Source: Janthinobacterium sp. PAMC25594 (GTDB taxonomy: Bacteria; Pseudomonadota; Gammaproteobacteria; Burkholderiales; Burkholderiaceae_D). Taken from it: 64,000 bases of DNA. A program made the position numbers and the translations under genes. The DNA is taken from contig NZ_CP080377.1 in NCBI RefSeq assembly GCF_019443505.1, positions 2,108,001-2,172,000 on the forward strand, in the 5' to 3' direction. The stretch's first letter is position 1, and every line of letters starts with the position of its first letter. Positions 18,046 to 27,808 of this stretch are shown here, one piece after another. The notes beneath the pieces were generated by a model. That model ran no database searches. It saw only the letters and a list, made by a program, of their open reading frames with translations, and was not told the DNA's origin.

Positions 18046-18594
18046 ATGAACATGGAAAAACATCGTACTGTTTGCGGCGGCTTTATTGGCATCCCCACAC
18101 GAGTCCTGCATCACTTGCAGGCTCATCCTGACGTAATTGTGCATCTGAGCAATGCGATCAGCAAAATCCATCTTCCGAGCGACCGAAAAAAAATAGAATG
18201 CGAGGTTGAGATGGGTTGTATCGTCGGTCGAGGAGGGGTAGTAAAGACAAATGCATTGAAAATCGATGATCTCGCTTTGTTTGCATTGCGGACTAATCGT
18301 AAATTCCCATCACGTGTTGCTCCATCAGGCCAAGTCGGGACCGAATCCTCGACCATTGTTATTATTGCCAAACCATCCTTTGCTGAGGGGCAGTACGAGT
18401 TGATTACTGCTTGGATTGGGAGCTTGGCAAAAAAAGAACCCTGGGATCCAAGTATTTTAAGTCAAGATGAATTCGAGGACTGCTTGCATTTTTGGAGTAC
18501 AACGGCGCTCGTATTCGATCCTGCGACTATGGGGACAGTGTCGGAGAACAGTTGGAGAAAAGTCTTGGCGCTCGCTAACCCCAAATTTGGTTGA
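18046..18594 (+). CDS. Hypothetical 182-residue protein, AT-rich
   Basis: I do not recognise this protein. It starts MNMEKHRTVCGGFIGI with GGAGA 7 bases upstream of the ATG. It appears soluble, has a segment of alternating hydrophobics (STIVIIAKPS) and a Trp-containing C-terminal half (AWIGSLAKKEPWDP, CLHFWSTTA). Base composition is clearly more AT-rich than the flanking core genes, and it lies between an IS5 element and an IS3 remnant, which points to acquired DNA. A cargo, orphan toxin or defence component cannot be told apart from this. Confidence 0.6.
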   Translation: MNMEKHRTVCGGFIGIPTRVLHHLQAHPDVIVHLSNAISKIHLPSDRKKIECEVEMGCIVGRGGVVKTNALKIDDLALFALRTNRKFPSRVAPSGQVGTESSTIVIIAKPSFAEGQYELITAWIGSLAKKEPWDPSILSQDEFEDCLHFWSTTALVFDPATMGTVSENSWRKVLALANPKFG

Positions 18595-18759
18595 AAAGTA
18601 AGCGCCTTCCCGGAACCGCCTGTATTTAAAGTTGGCGATAAGCCACAGTAGTTCCCGTCACTTTTTGATGGAAACCACTGTGGATATTGATGGAAAGGCG
18701 GACACCCCAAAAGGCTGGCCGAGCTATTTGGCCGCATTCAGGCAAACCTCTCACCACGT

Positions 18760-18897
18760 CTACTTACACACCCGGGGCTATCTTCGACTACATCGAGATG
18801 TTCTACAATCCGAAGCGCCGTCATGGATTCAACAACAAGCTGTCCCCGGTCAATTACGAAAAGCAGTATTTTAAGCGGCTCGCGAGCGTCTGGTGAA
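18760..18897 (+). pseudogene. IS3-family orfB C-terminal remnant
   Basis: The last ~40 codons before the TGA at 18895 encode IFDYIEMFYNPKRRHG, then a LSPVNYEKQYF motif, the C-terminal signature of IS3-type OrfB transposases. Nothing of the DDE core remains upstream. The stretch 18600-18760 between it and the hypothetical gene shows no gene. Confidence 0.75.
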
Positions 18898-19042
18898 CTT
18901 GTGGCGATTCAGACTGTAGATCGAAGGACACGATTTTTCTCCAAGGATTGATGCTGAATGAGCGAGCTGCACTGGCTATCACGCATTGCCCAGCGTGTCG
19001 CCAGGCCGAGCAATGCCGTATCTGGAGCCAAGCAATTCCTCG

Positions 19043-19435
19043 CTACTCTTTTGATGCGGGCGCGTGCTTCAGCATTAGCGACGCGACTGCCGAGACAACG
19101 CTGACGATGCCTGCCATCAAGAATGCAAACCGGTAACCCGCAAGTTCGGCCGCCTGGGGTAGTTGCCCGGCGGCCAATCGCGCCGCCATTACTGCATGGG
19201 CGACTGCACCCAGTACTGCTATGCCCACTGCTCCACCTAGTTGGCGTGCAGTGTTCTGTAGTCCTGCTGCAAGACCCGAGTCTTTCCGCGGAACTCCTGC
19301 AAGAACTGCTTGCGTGGCACTCATCATCACCAACCCGTTGCCAGCGCCGACCAGCAATGTAGGTAGCAGAAATTCGCTGACCTGCAATGGATGAACAGGC
19401 AACCAATTAAGCCAGATCAGGCCTGCTGCAGACAC
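19043..19435 (-). pseudogene. C-terminal fragment of a DHA2-type MFS efflux pump
   Basis: The 130 residues match the last membrane segments of an EmrB/QacA-type drug transporter: LLVGAGNGLVMMSATQAVLAG, SGLAAGLQNTARQLGGAVGIA and a final helix FAFLMAGIVSVVSAVASL. The 5' two thirds are missing and the fragment ends at the IS3 element boundary at 19435, so the insertion or a linked deletion destroyed the gene. Confidence 0.8.
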
Positions 19436-19474
19436 GGTAATCCCCCCATTTTTAGAGCGCGCTAAAAGTAGAGG

Positions 19475-20310
19475 TTAAGCGGCCAAGGCAAGCTTCTGTT
19501 TTGGTGTGATGCCGCCAAGTGCCATGTTGGGCCGGTCGTGATTGTAAGTCCACAGCCAGCGAGTTGCAAAATCCTGGATCTCATCGAGTGTTTCGAACAG
19601 GTGATGTGCCAACCAGTCGTAGCGCACCGTGCGGTTATAGCGCTCGACATAAGCATTCTGCTGCGGCTGGCCAGGCTGGATGAAGTCGATGCGAATGCCG
19701 CGGTTGGTGGCCCAGGCCAACGTCACAGCGCTGATGTACTCCGGGCCGTTATCGCAGCGAATGACCTAGGGTTTGCCACGCCATTCGATGATCCTGTCGA
19801 GGGACCGGATGACGCGTTCGGACGGCAATGAGAAATCAACCTCGATGCCGAGACCCTCACGGTTGTAATCGTCAATCACGTTGAACAAGCGGATGCTACG
19901 GCCATCAGCCAGTTGGTCGTGCATGAAGTCCATCGACCAGGTCTCGTTGATTTGTGCAGGCACGGCCAGCGGCAGCGGCTTCTCCCGCACCAGCCGCTGG
20001 CGTGGCTTGATCCGCAGGTTCAGTTCCAGTTCGCGATAGATCCTGTAGACGCGCTTGTGGTTCCATTTAAACCCCTTCACGTTGCGCAAATACAGGAAGC
20101 ACAGGCCGAAGCCCCAGTTGCGCTGATTGTTGGTCAGGCGTACCAGCCAGTCAGCCACGACAGCGTTTTCCACATCGAGCTTGGCGCGATAGCGATAGCA
20201 GGTCTGGCTAATGCCAAATGCCTGGCAGGCTATTCCAATGGTGGCTGAACGCTGGGCCACGGCCCATTGCGCCATCTCCCGCCGCTGAGATGGCATTACC
20301 ACTTTTTTGT
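19475..20310 (-). pseudogene. IS3 OrfB transposase with premature amber stop
   Basis: The frame encodes an IS3 OrfB with [20 protein letters not shown] entry to the DDE core, [10 protein letters not shown], then a TAG at 19766-19768. It then continues in the same frame with VIRCDNGPEYIS, NAYVERYNRTVRYDWL and NHDRPNMALGG to the TAA at 19475. The TAG stands where Gln is usual, so a single C-to-T change explains it. The first catalytic Asp is thus separated from the second Asp and the Glu, making the product non-functional. Confidence 0.82.
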
Positions 20311-20562
20311 CAGGGCCTCCGCGACGATCTCGGCTTTCAAGCGTTCCTCGGCATACATCTTCTTCAGGCGCCGGTTTTCTTCCTCCAGTTCCTTCATGCG
20401 GGCCATCAGCGAGGCGTCCATGCCGCCAAACTTGGAACGCCATTTGTAGAACGTGGCGTTGCTGATGCCGTGCTCGCGGCACAGCTCAGGGACTGGTGAG
20501 CCGCCCTCGGCTTACTTGAGGATGGCGATGATCTGGCTATCGGTAAAACGGGACGTCTTCAT
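20296..20562 (-). pseudogene. IS3 OrfA with premature ochre stop
   Basis: The start MKTSRFTDSQIIAILK is followed by TAA (20512-20514) in place of the usual CAA. It then continues in frame with the helix-turn-helix [20 protein letters not shown] and the leucine-zipper-like [15 protein letters not shown]. The run A6G before the OrfA stop is the expected slippery site for -1 frameshifting into OrfB. The ochre stop prevents production of the DNA-binding part. Confidence 0.82.
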
Positions 20563-20634
20563 GCAGAACTTTCAAAAAATCTGAGTTTGGAAAATTCTAC
20601 TTTTAAACGCGATCATTTGGTGGGGGGATTACCG

Positions 20635-20780
20635 ATAATCGACAAATGGTCGACCGACACGACGCGCTCCTCTATCATCTCTTCCAAGTATCGGTAGGTC
20701 AGCGGATAATCTAGGTACCATCGAATGCACACCAGGATCACGTAAATCAGAAAACGCATGCATTTGATGCCGAGCATGTC
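20635..20780 (-). pseudogene. IS6-family transposase N-terminal remnant
   Basis: About 45 residues including CIRWYLDYPLTYRYLEEMI and ERVVSVDHLSII match the start of IS6-type transposases. The sequence breaks at the IS3 boundary. No partner half is found on the other side of the IS3 element; another IS6 C-terminal fragment lies at 57016-57290. Confidence 0.7.
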
Positions 20781-20887
20781 GATTGGTCCAGCGTTCAAAA
20801 ACTACGGTTTACCTGATCTGCCTGCCGATGAGCACTAATACGACAGAATCGGCAGCAGTCAGACTGGATCGTATGGGCAAACCCAGC

Positions 20888-22510
20888 TTAGTCATGGGCT
20901 AGCCTCATTGGTACCAGTTTCGTGGCTTGGGTATGACCAGATTGGCGCGTTGCACTTTCACGGCGCTCAAGCTTGAAGAGTCCGACCACATCGGCCAGTG
21001 AACTTGCCTGCTCTCGTAGTTCAAGCGCCGCTGACGAAGCTTCTTCAACGAGTGCCGTGTTTTGTTGGGTCATGCTGTCCATCTGACCGATAGCTCCGTT
21101 AACCTCTTCGATGCCGCTACTCTGTTCCGCGCTAGCAACGCTGATTTCACCCATTATTTCCCTGACGCGCTGCACGCTGACAACGACTTCTTGCATCGTT
21201 GTGCCGGCCTTTTGCACCAACGCGGAGCCACTACCGACTTTGTTGACTGAGTCGTTAATCAGTGTTTTGATTTCCTTTGCAGCTGCGGCAGAGCGCTGTG
21301 CCAAATTGCGCACCTCGGTGGCTACTAAAGCAAAGCCGCGCCCCTGTTCGCCTGCACGCGCAGCTTCCACAGCCGCATTCAAGGCCAAGATATTGGTCTG
21401 GAAAGCGATGCCATCGATCACGGAAATGATATCCACGATCTTCTTCGACGAATCGTTGATCGATTCCATCGTCTCAGTTACCTGTACCATCACCTCACCG
21501 CCTTGTTGGGACACTGACGAAGCCAATTTCGCAAGCGCATTGGCCTGGTGAGCGTTGTTCGCATTTTGTTTTACTGTCGATGTCAGCTCTTCCATAGCGG
21601 TAGCAATCTTTTCGAGGGATGAGGATTGAAGCGTTGTACGCGACGCGAGATCTTCATTGCCGCTGGCGATTTCACTCGATGCGCTGCGGATAGAGTCAGT
21701 ACCCTCGCGCACCTGTCCAACAATGGATAATAGGCTGTCGCGCATGGTCTTAATCGCGAATAGCAGGCTCGACTTGTCATCTTGCTTTATGTCCACACTA
21801 ATCCCCAGGTCGCCACGCGCAATCTTGTTAGCTATTTCGGTAGCGTAAGCGGGTTCTCCGCCTAGTTGCTTCAAAAGTATGCGCTTGATAAAACCCGCGA
21901 TCAATAAGCTGATGAAAAAGGCTACTATTGCTACGATTATGCTTAGCTGTCGTGAAGTGTCTGCGCGAGATGCCGATAGCAATGTGGCGTCATCCATTTG
22001 TTGCTGAGTTTTTTTAACAACAACAGCCATGTCCGACACTATCTGGCGCCGCAAAGGGCTACACTCATTAACTAAGAAGTTGCCGAACTCCTTCATGTTT
22101 CCAGTTTCTCGCAGTTGGCGAGGGCGCTTGAGCGATTCGCTCATTGCAAGTAGACCAGTGCGTACTTTGGCAAACTCAGGGTCATCGCCATAGACTGGCA
22201 TGAGCTTTTCTAGTGCTGTAAGGTAGATCGCTTTTTGCTCATCAACAAGGGCTAGCTCTTTATTCGCTTGTATCTCATCAGTAAATATATATGCATTGCG
22301 TGCCGCCAGACCGGTTTGGGCAAGGGCTTCACGTGCCTGATATAGCGGACCGAGGCGTTCGACAGAGATTTTGTCAATTTGATTCACCGCCCGCCCGATC
22401 GACGATATTCCCGTCAAGGTGATTGCTGCCATTACAAGTATAAGCGCGGTCAGCAGTCCGAATGCGAGGGAAAGTTGCGTCCCAATTTTAAGATTTTTAA
22501 AGGTGTGCAT
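20888..22510 (-). CDS. Methyl-accepting chemotaxis protein
   Basis: A 540-residue chemoreceptor: first membrane helix ([20 protein letters not shown]), periplasmic four-helix-bundle sensor (~35-190), second helix ([20 protein letters not shown]), HAMP, and a cytoplasmic signalling domain with the conserved hairpin tip around [24 protein letters not shown] at 22510 has GGAAG seven bases upstream; ATG 22516 is the alternative. The start lies inside the 3' end of the upstream chemoreceptor gene, so the two should be co-translated. No C-terminal CheR-tethering pentapeptide is present. Confidence 0.93.
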   Translation of the reverse strand: MHTFKNLKIGTQLSLAFGLLTALILVMAAITLTGISSIGRAVNQIDKISVERLGPLYQAREALAQTGLAARNAYIFTDEIQANKELALVDEQKAIYLTALEKLMPVYGDDPEFAKVRTGLLAMSESLKRPRQLRETGNMKEFGNFLVNECSPLRRQIVSDMAVVVKKTQQQMDDATLLSASRADTSRQLSIIVAIVAFFISLLIAGFIKRILLKQLGGEPAYATEIANKIARGDLGISVDIKQDDKSSLLFAIKTMRDSLLSIVGQVREGTDSIRSASSEIASGNEDLASRTTLQSSSLEKIATAMEELTSTVKQNANNAHQANALAKLASSVSQQGGEVMVQVTETMESINDSSKKIVDIISVIDGIAFQTNILALNAAVEAARAGEQGRGFALVATEVRNLAQRSAAAAKEIKTLINDSVNKVGSGSALVQKAGTTMQEVVVSVQRVREIMGEISVASAEQSSGIEEVNGAIGQMDSMTQQNTALVEEASSAALELREQASSLADVVGLFKLERRESATRQSGHTQATKLVPMRLAHD

Positions 22511-24269
22511 GTTCATTCTTCCGAAAATAGATTGAGGACTCAGCTGGGGCATCCTGCTTTGATCGCACGACCTTTGTTGACACGGCCTTGGTAGGTACAC
22601 GCACCAATGTCGGCATAGTCAAACGGCTAGCTGCCGGCTTGACGGCGGCCTGCGTACGAGACGTCTTGTTGGAGACACAACTAATCATGCGCCTACCTTC
22701 GGGATCGACGGTGAGCTGGAAAACGCCGACAACTTCGGCTAGCATCTGCGCTTCTTTATGCAGCGATGCGGCTGCGCTGCTGGCTTGTTCGACCATGGCG
22801 GCGTTCTGTTGGGTCGCTTCATCCATCTCGCCTACGGCCTGGTTGACCGATTCGATGCCGGTGCTTTGTTCCTGACTGGCCAGGCTGATCTCTGACATGA
22901 TGTCGGTTACGCGTTTTACGCTACGCACAATCTCTTCCATCGTAGTGCCGGCGTCGTCAACCAGGCGCGCGCCGATGTCAACCCGCTGCACCGAACTGCC
23001 GATCAAGGCCTTGATTTCGCTGGCGGCCGAGGCCGAACGCTGAGCCAGGTTACGCACCTCGGTTGCCACGACAGCAAAGCCGCGGCCCTGCTCCCCGGCG
23101 CGAGCCGCTTCCACGGCGGCATTCAGCGCCAGGATATTGGTCTGAAATGCAATCGAGTCAATCACGCCGATGATGTCGACAATTTTCTTGGACGATTCAT
23201 TGATTGCCGCCATAGTCTCGACCACTTGCGCCACCACGGCCCCGCCACGTACCGCAACTTCGGATGCGGACTCGGCCAGTACATTGGCCTGCCGCGCATT
23301 GTCGGCATTCTGACGCACGGTGCTGGTTAATTCTTCCAGAGACGATGCGGTCTCTTCAAGCGTTCCTGCCTGGCGTTCGGTGCGCGATGAGAGATCAAAG
23401 TTTCCGGCTGCGATCTCGGTCGAAGCATTGAAAATTGTTTCGGTGCCAGTCCGCACCTGTGCAACGATCTCGACCAAATTGTCGCGCATTTTTTTCATGG
23501 CGAACAGCAGGCTGCTGTGGTCGTCTTTCGCTGTGTGAATCGCGACGGACAGGTCGCCAGCAGCGATGCGGGTAACGATACTGACTGCATAATCCGGTTG
23601 TCCTCCGAGCTGCTGCAGCAGCCCGCGACCGATATACCAAGCACTGCTAACGCCGGCGGCAATGGCAACCGAACACAGCAGTAGCATCCAGGTGAAGAAG
23701 CTGCTGCTCAGCGCGCGGGCGCCGGCGGTAGCGTCCTGGCTCATCTTTTCTTCCAGGTCGATCAGTTTATTCACCGATGCCAACCAGTCTACGAAGGCCG
23801 GGCCGACCTGTTGCGCCAGCAGGCTGGAAGCCTGCGCAAATTGCTCGGCACTACGCAACTCGATCACCTTGGCGATCAACGGTTGCACGCAGCGCTCGGT
23901 GTCCTTGATGCTGCTCAAGGCTGCTTTTTCGTCGGCAGTCACGGCACTGGTAAATAAGGCATCGAGGGGGACCGCCGATTGCTGGTATTTGTCATCAAGC
24001 GCCTTGATTTTGTTCACCTGCGCCTGCAAGGCGGCGGCGTCAGTGGCCAACACCACGTCGCGCACGGCAATCGCACGGTCGTGGACGCTGCCGCGGAAGT
24101 TGATCGCGTGGCGCTGTTTAACGTTATTGACATCGTTGACGCGGCTAAGCGTCTGATCGATACTGCCGACTCGATTCATGGCCAGGCCGGTGAGTACGAT
24201 TGTCAGCGCGAAAGTGATGCCGAAACCTATTGCCAGGCGGGTGCCGACGGTTTGAGTGGAATTGTTCAT
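22497..24269 (-). CDS. Methyl-accepting chemotaxis protein
   Basis: A 590-residue chemoreceptor with the same plan as its downstream neighbour: first membrane helix ([20 protein letters not shown]), four-helix-bundle periplasmic domain to ~residue 190, second helix ([20 protein letters not shown]), HAMP, and a long signalling domain with the conserved [21 protein letters not shown] tip. The C-terminal ~70 residues are a Lys/Ala/Thr-rich tail. Its 3' end overlaps the next receptor gene. A 23-bp near-perfect palindrome lies about 100 bases upstream. Ligand unknown. Confidence 0.93.
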   Translation of the reverse strand: MNNSTQTVGTRLAIGFGITFALTIVLTGLAMNRVGSIDQTLSRVNDVNNVKQRHAINFRGSVHDRAIAVRDVVLATDAAALQAQVNKIKALDDKYQQSAVPLDALFTSAVTADEKAALSSIKDTERCVQPLIAKVIELRSAEQFAQASSLLAQQVGPAFVDWLASVNKLIDLEEKMSQDATAGARALSSSFFTWMLLLCSVAIAAGVSSAWYIGRGLLQQLGGQPDYAVSIVTRIAAGDLSVAIHTAKDDHSSLLFAMKKMRDNLVEIVAQVRTGTETIFNASTEIAAGNFDLSSRTERQAGTLEETASSLEELTSTVRQNADNARQANVLAESASEVAVRGGAVVAQVVETMAAINESSKKIVDIIGVIDSIAFQTNILALNAAVEAARAGEQGRGFAVVATEVRNLAQRSASAASEIKALIGSSVQRVDIGARLVDDAGTTMEEIVRSVKRVTDIMSEISLASQEQSTGIESVNQAVGEMDEATQQNAAMVEQASSAAASLHKEAQMLAEVVGVFQLTVDPEGRRMISCVSNKTSRTQAAVKPAASRLTMPTLVRVPTKAVSTKVVRSKQDAPAESSIYFRKNEHAHL

Positions 24270-24366
24270 TCAAGTCTTTATATAGTTTGCAGGACAGAGC
24301 GATAAGTAAGCCATTGTCCGATAAATGATGATTCTTTGCGGCAACCTCTTTGGCGAGCAGATAGGC

Positions 24367-24389
24367 GTTGCAAATTTTAAATTTGCAAC
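24367..24389. promoter_or_regulatory. 23-bp palindrome upstream of the chemoreceptor pair
   Basis: GTTGCAAATTT and AAATTTGCAAC are perfect 11-base arms around a single central base. It is AT-rich, lies in the 297-bp gap upstream of the two chemoreceptor genes and looks like an operator for a dimeric regulator. It could also fold as an AT-rich hairpin. Confidence 0.5.
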
Positions 24390-24565
24390 ATTTAATTTCT
24401 TGCAATGGATACGCAGCGCGGAAAGACAGGATTTTTCTAAAAAGTGTCAATTGATGCAGGATGGCAACTGCCTCTCTGTTTGCCAACCGATGGTGGAGCA
24501 GCGTTTCTTGTTTTCGAAGATGAAAGCTGGGCGACCAGCGGCCTGATGGCTCACCGTACCTTGCC

Positions 24566-25072
24566 TCATACGTGGCTGGCGAAGCTGGTGGCGAGCAGGC
24601 TCGCAGCAGCGACGACAGACAATTGCAACCTCAGCGGTAAATACCAGATGGGCAACCCGGCATGCCTGAATAGCCGCCAGTCCTGGAAGTAATGGACGCC
24701 AAAGCCGGTGGCCAGCAAGGCACTGCCCGCAAGCGGGTCAAGCGCCAAGGCCAACCAGGCCAGCAAGGCGGGAATCACACTCCAGGCAAAGCAGACGTTG
24801 CGCTTACGATCACTGACGAATTGCACGCTCATGGCGAAACCCCAATGCAGAGCGCCTACAAAACTGAGGATCACAGCGCCGTATTGCAGTGATAATTGCT
24901 GCCAGACACCGCTACGCTGCGTATCGAGCCAGCTCGCCGCCAATAACGCAAGGAACGGTATCAGGCCAGCGTAAGCGAGGCAGGCAACGATGCGCGGGGT
25001 ACGGTCCCGGCTCATTTGACGCGCCCGTTCCAGCTCGTCGGCCACAGCCGCCTTCAATGCTAGCTTGTTCAT
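24566..25072 (-). CDS. DUF3429 membrane protein
   Basis: A 168-residue protein with about five hydrophobic segments and the GALHWGFAM motif typical of DUF3429. After a charged N-terminus (VADELERARQMSRDRTPR) the membrane part starts at residue ~30. ATG 25072 is preceded by AGAGGG and fits better than an ATG 21 bases upstream. It is divergent from the DCC gene, and the shared 153-bp promoter region carries AATGAACC/GGTTCA boxes. Genes of this family are often found in LitR-type light-regulated clusters; the biochemical role is unknown. Confidence 0.82.
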   Translation of the reverse strand: MNKLALKAAVADELERARQMSRDRTPRIVACLAYAGLIPFLALLAASWLDTQRSGVWQQLSLQYGAVILSFVGALHWGFAMSVQFVSDRKRNVCFAWSVIPALLAWLALALDPLAGSALLATGFGVHYFQDWRLFRHAGLPIWYLPLRLQLSVVAAASLLATSFASHV

Positions 25073-25143
25073 GCAACCCTCTTTGTTTGTCAATGTTGTA
25101 CAGCGTTGATCGCTACCTGAGCAGCCATTGCACGATTGTAGCT

Positions 25144-25190
25144 ATAATGAACCGCATAGTCTAATATATATAGGTTCAATGTAGGTTCAT
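25144..25190. promoter_or_regulatory. AATGAACC-type boxes in the divergent DUF3429/DCC promoter
   Basis: ATAATGAACC (25144-25153), then in inverted orientation AGGTTCAAT (25172-25180) and AGGTTCAT (25183-25190). The same half-site recurs at 25712-25730 and 28806-28813 in the promoters of the SDR and MerR genes. I read them as binding sites of the clustered MerR regulator overlapping the promoters. Confidence 0.6.
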
Positions 25191-25225
25191 CGCAACAAAT
25201 ACTCACTACCGAAAGAGGTCAAGTC

Positions 25226-25624
25226 ATGCCCCAACCTGCCGAAAACGGCATTACGACAACTGTTTTTTTTGATGGCTCCTGCCCTTTGTGCCGTTGGGAA
25301 ATCAGCCTCTATCAAGGTGCTGTGCCGACGACCCCCATCGAATGGGTCGATGTCAGCGATTCCAAGCTGAGCGCAATGGAGGGTTGCAGTTGCCAGGAGT
25401 TGATGGCGAGATTTCATGTGCAAACGAAGGACGGCACCATGCTGAGCGGCGCAGCGGCGTTCGTTGCACTATGGCTGCTATACCCGGCCTGGCGCTGGCT
25501 GGGAAAATTGGGCTCATTGCCCGGCATGCAAACGCTGCTGGAGTTGCTGTATCGTGGCTTCTTGCGCCTGCGTCCGCGCATACAGTGGCTGGTCAGACAA
25601 TGCGGCACTGCCCAGCGGCAGTAG
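25226..25624 (+). CDS. DCC-family (DUF393) thiol-disulfide oxidoreductase-like protein
   Basis: A 132-residue protein starting, after a short leader, with TTVFFDGSCPLCRWEISLY. The DGxCPLC motif defines the DCC family, with a thioredoxin-like fold predicted and a CxxC pair that could cycle between thiol and disulfide. A hydrophobic stretch (AAFVALWLLYPAWRWLG) near residue 85 is typical. AGAGG lies 7-11 bases before the ATG. Its location beside DUF3429, SDR and FAD-oxidoreductase genes matches known light-induced clusters. Confidence 0.87.
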   Translation: MPQPAENGITTTVFFDGSCPLCRWEISLYQGAVPTTPIEWVDVSDSKLSAMEGCSCQELMARFHVQTKDGTMLSGAAAFVALWLLYPAWRWLGKLGSLPGMQTLLELLYRGFLRLRPRIQWLVRQCGTAQRQ

Positions 25625-25711
25625 TGCAAGCATGGTCGGGCATGACACAACTCTGGCGAAACAGGCAGCAGCACGGCAAAAGGTAATCCTTGCACTTCAA
25701 CAATTCGATGC

Positions 25712-25734
25712 AATGAACCGAAAATGAACCGCAT
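25712..25734. promoter_or_regulatory. Tandem AATGAACCG boxes upstream of the SDR gene
   Basis: Two direct copies of AATGAACCG at 25712 and 25723. The second extends to AATGAACCGCAT, a 12-base match to 25147-25158. They lie about 200 bases before the SDR start in a 300-bp gap that otherwise shows no gene. Confidence 0.55.
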
Positions 25735-25927
25735 TAGACACAAGGAAGAGCAAAATACGCTGGACACACACAACACCGGTCGATAAGCTGAAACTCGATA
25801 TCCTCTGGCGCACAGGTCGCGCCGGGCGCGTACAGACTGCGGCGTCGGCATCGAAAAGTCGGGCAACGCCCGCAGGCACTAGAGGAACAGATAGGTACAC
25901 CCCCACCCTTGAATGGAGCAGCATGCC

Positions 25928-26626
25928 ATGATGTCCAGTCTTCCTGATCAGTTTCACGCGCTAGTGCTTGGCGCGTCGGGCGCGGTCGGCGCCGCATTCG
26001 TCGACCTGTTGGGTGCCATGCCACGCTGCGCATCCGTGTGCGGTCTGCATCGCCATTCGACACCACAACTCGACTTTGCCGACGAAAACAGCATTGCCGA
26101 GGCCGCACGAGAACTTGCCACCAAGCCGCCCTATCACCTGATCATCAACGCCGCAGGCATGCTGCACGACGGCAATTTCATGCCTGAGAAACGCCTGGCT
26201 GACCTGAATTATCAGCAGATGCAGGCAATTTTCCAGACCAACACCATGGGGCCGGCGCTGCTCATGCGCCATTTCTTGCCGCTACTCGATGGTGAACGCG
26301 CCATCATGGCGATGTTATCGGCGAAAGTGGGCAGCATAGGCGACAATCAGCTAGGCGGCTGGTACAGCTACCGCGCCTCGAAGGCCGCACTCAACATGCT
26401 GGTCAAGACGGCAGCCATTGAATTGGCGCGTACGCAAAAGCACAGCGTGCTGGTCGCGCTGCATCCGGGCACCGTCAACTCTCGCTTGTCGCAGCCATTT
26501 CGCGGTGAGCTTATCGGACGTCCGGCGCATGACGCCGCCAGCGACATGCTCGCAGTACTAGATACCCTGAGGCCGTCTGACAGCGGCACATTCCTGGCAT
26601 ACGACGGGACGCGCCTGCCCTGGTAG
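25928..26626 (+). CDS. Short-chain dehydrogenase/reductase (C-factor type)
   Basis: A 232-residue SDR. The Rossmann motif is LVLGASGAVGAAF, followed by the NAAG-type segment LIINAAGM. The catalytic Tyr-Lys is in WYSYRASKAALN, and LHPGTVNSRLSQPF lies after it, as in C-factor/csgA-like SDRs. The substrate is unknown; NAD(P)-linked oxidoreduction is inferred from the family. ATG 25928 has GGAG nine bases upstream. It belongs to the light-type gene set and converges on the FAD oxidoreductase gene. Confidence 0.9.
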   Translation: MMSSLPDQFHALVLGASGAVGAAFVDLLGAMPRCASVCGLHRHSTPQLDFADENSIAEAARELATKPPYHLIINAAGMLHDGNFMPEKRLADLNYQQMQAIFQTNTMGPALLMRHFLPLLDGERAIMAMLSAKVGSIGDNQLGGWYSYRASKAALNMLVKTAAIELARTQKHSVLVALHPGTVNSRLSQPFRGELIGRPAHDAASDMLAVLDTLRPSDSGTFLAYDGTRLPW

Positions 26627-26655
26627 TACGCACCACGCCGGCACGCGCGCCACGC

Positions 26656-27639
26656 TTAAGCGGCGCCGGCAATGATGCGTTGTGCCAGTGCATGACCGCT
26701 AAGCCAGGCAGCCTCCACTGTGCCACCGTTCAGCCAATCGCCGCAGATACCCAGACCCTGCCCTGCCTCCCATATGCAGACGTCGTTACGCGCCTGCGGC
26801 GTACTGGCATAGCGCCAACGGTGTACGCTCCAGCGTTGCGGCACCTGCCCGCCCAAACTGATAAAGGCTGCGAGCAGCTGCGCGGCAACGCTATCGGCAT
26901 CGAGCTCAATGTGCGCCTCGCTCCATTCGGCACTGGCATGCAACAGCCAGCTTTCGCGACCGCTACGGCCAGGCTTGGCGCTGTCGCGTGCCACCCAGCG
27001 CAGCGAACCGGAGTTGAGGAAAGCGGCATTGAAGTCCAATGCCAACGGCTGCGCATACTCCAGCATCATTGCCCAGCAGCCTGCCATATTTGTCCCGGCC
27101 GCCAGCGCGGCCTGCAATGGCGCCACCTGGTCCAGCAGTGGCACCGCCTGCGGCGCCGGCACCGCAAGCACTAGCATGTCATAACGCTGCGCAAGAGGCC
27201 CCTCATCCTGCACATGCAAGCGCCAAGCGTTGTCTTCACGTTGCAACGCACTGATCGCCATCCCTGTCTGCAATGCCAGATCTGCGGCCAGCCACGCGCC
27301 GATAGCTGACATGCGCGGAACGCCGACAAAACGCTCGACCGGTGCACCGCCGCTGCATCCGTCAGCATCGAAGCTGCGCAGCTGCAGCTGCCAATGCGCA
27401 GCCACGCCGGCCTGCTCCCAGCGGCCTACCTCGGCCCGGAATTCAGGGTTGCGCGCAGTAAAATACTGTGCGCCATGGTCGCATTGCCAGTCGGCGCCGC
27501 GCCGTGTGCTCATGCGCCCTCCCGCGCCGCGGCTCTTGTCAAACAGAGTGACCTGGAAGCCAGCCTGATTCAAGGCCGTGGCACAGGCCAAACCGGCGAT
27601 GCCGGCGCCAATGATGGCGATGCGAGAAGAGTTCATCAT
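26656..27639 (-). CDS. FAD-dependent oxidoreductase, renalase-like
   Basis: A 327-residue flavoprotein with the dinucleotide-binding motif IAIIGAGIAGLACATAL at residues ~6-22, then LFDKSRGAGGRMSTRR and CDHGAQYFTA, the signature of renalase-like proteins. The C-terminal GLGICGDWLNGGTVEAAWLSG closes the FAD site. Relatives in LitR clusters are thought to act on reduced pyridine nucleotides or lipids, which is not settled. The start ATG at 27639 overlaps the stop of a small ORF upstream (ATGATGA), indicating coupling. Confidence 0.9.
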   Translation of the reverse strand: MMNSSRIAIIGAGIAGLACATALNQAGFQVTLFDKSRGAGGRMSTRRGADWQCDHGAQYFTARNPEFRAEVGRWEQAGVAAHWQLQLRSFDADGCSGGAPVERFVGVPRMSAIGAWLAADLALQTGMAISALQREDNAWRLHVQDEGPLAQRYDMLVLAVPAPQAVPLLDQVAPLQAALAAGTNMAGCWAMMLEYAQPLALDFNAAFLNSGSLRWVARDSAKPGRSGRESWLLHASAEWSEAHIELDADSVAAQLLAAFISLGGQVPQRWSVHRWRYASTPQARNDVCIWEAGQGLGICGDWLNGGTVEAAWLSGHALAQRIIAGAA

Positions 27640-27779
27640 GAGATGCTCAGTCTTCTGTGCAGCAACTTGCCCGGCTGCAAGCGCAGTACCATTCCCGCCT
27701 GGCCAGACATGCGCCAGGCTGGCGAGTACCATGAAATGTGCGGGCAGGACTGGGCTTTCGTGATGGTGTAATACGGCAT
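27636..27779 (-). CDS. Possible 47-residue small protein coupled to the FAD gene
   Basis: An ATG at 27779 follows AGGAG by five bases and opens 47 codons (start MPYYTITKAQSCPHISWY, end LHRRLSIS). The TGA overlaps the ATG of the FAD oxidoreductase. It fills most of the 169-bp gap after the MerR gene. I do not recognise it. The good ribosome site and coupled stop support translation; it may be a real protein or a leader ORF serving translational coupling. Confidence 0.45.
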   Translation of the reverse strand: MPYYTITKAQSCPHISWYSPAWRMSGQAGMVLRLQPGKLLHRRLSIS

Positions 27780-27808
27780 AGTGCTCCTGATAAGTGATGA
27801 CTTTCCGC

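Larger units (their letters stand above)
19435..20634 (-). mobile_element. IS3-family insertion sequence, inactivated
   Basis: A 1200-bp unit bounded by inverted ends CGGTAATCCCCCCA, containing OrfA and OrfB genes in the normal order. No clear target duplication was found. It separates the MFS fragment from an IS6 transposase fragment. Both genes carry premature stops, so it could move only if transposase were supplied in trans. Confidence 0.82.
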
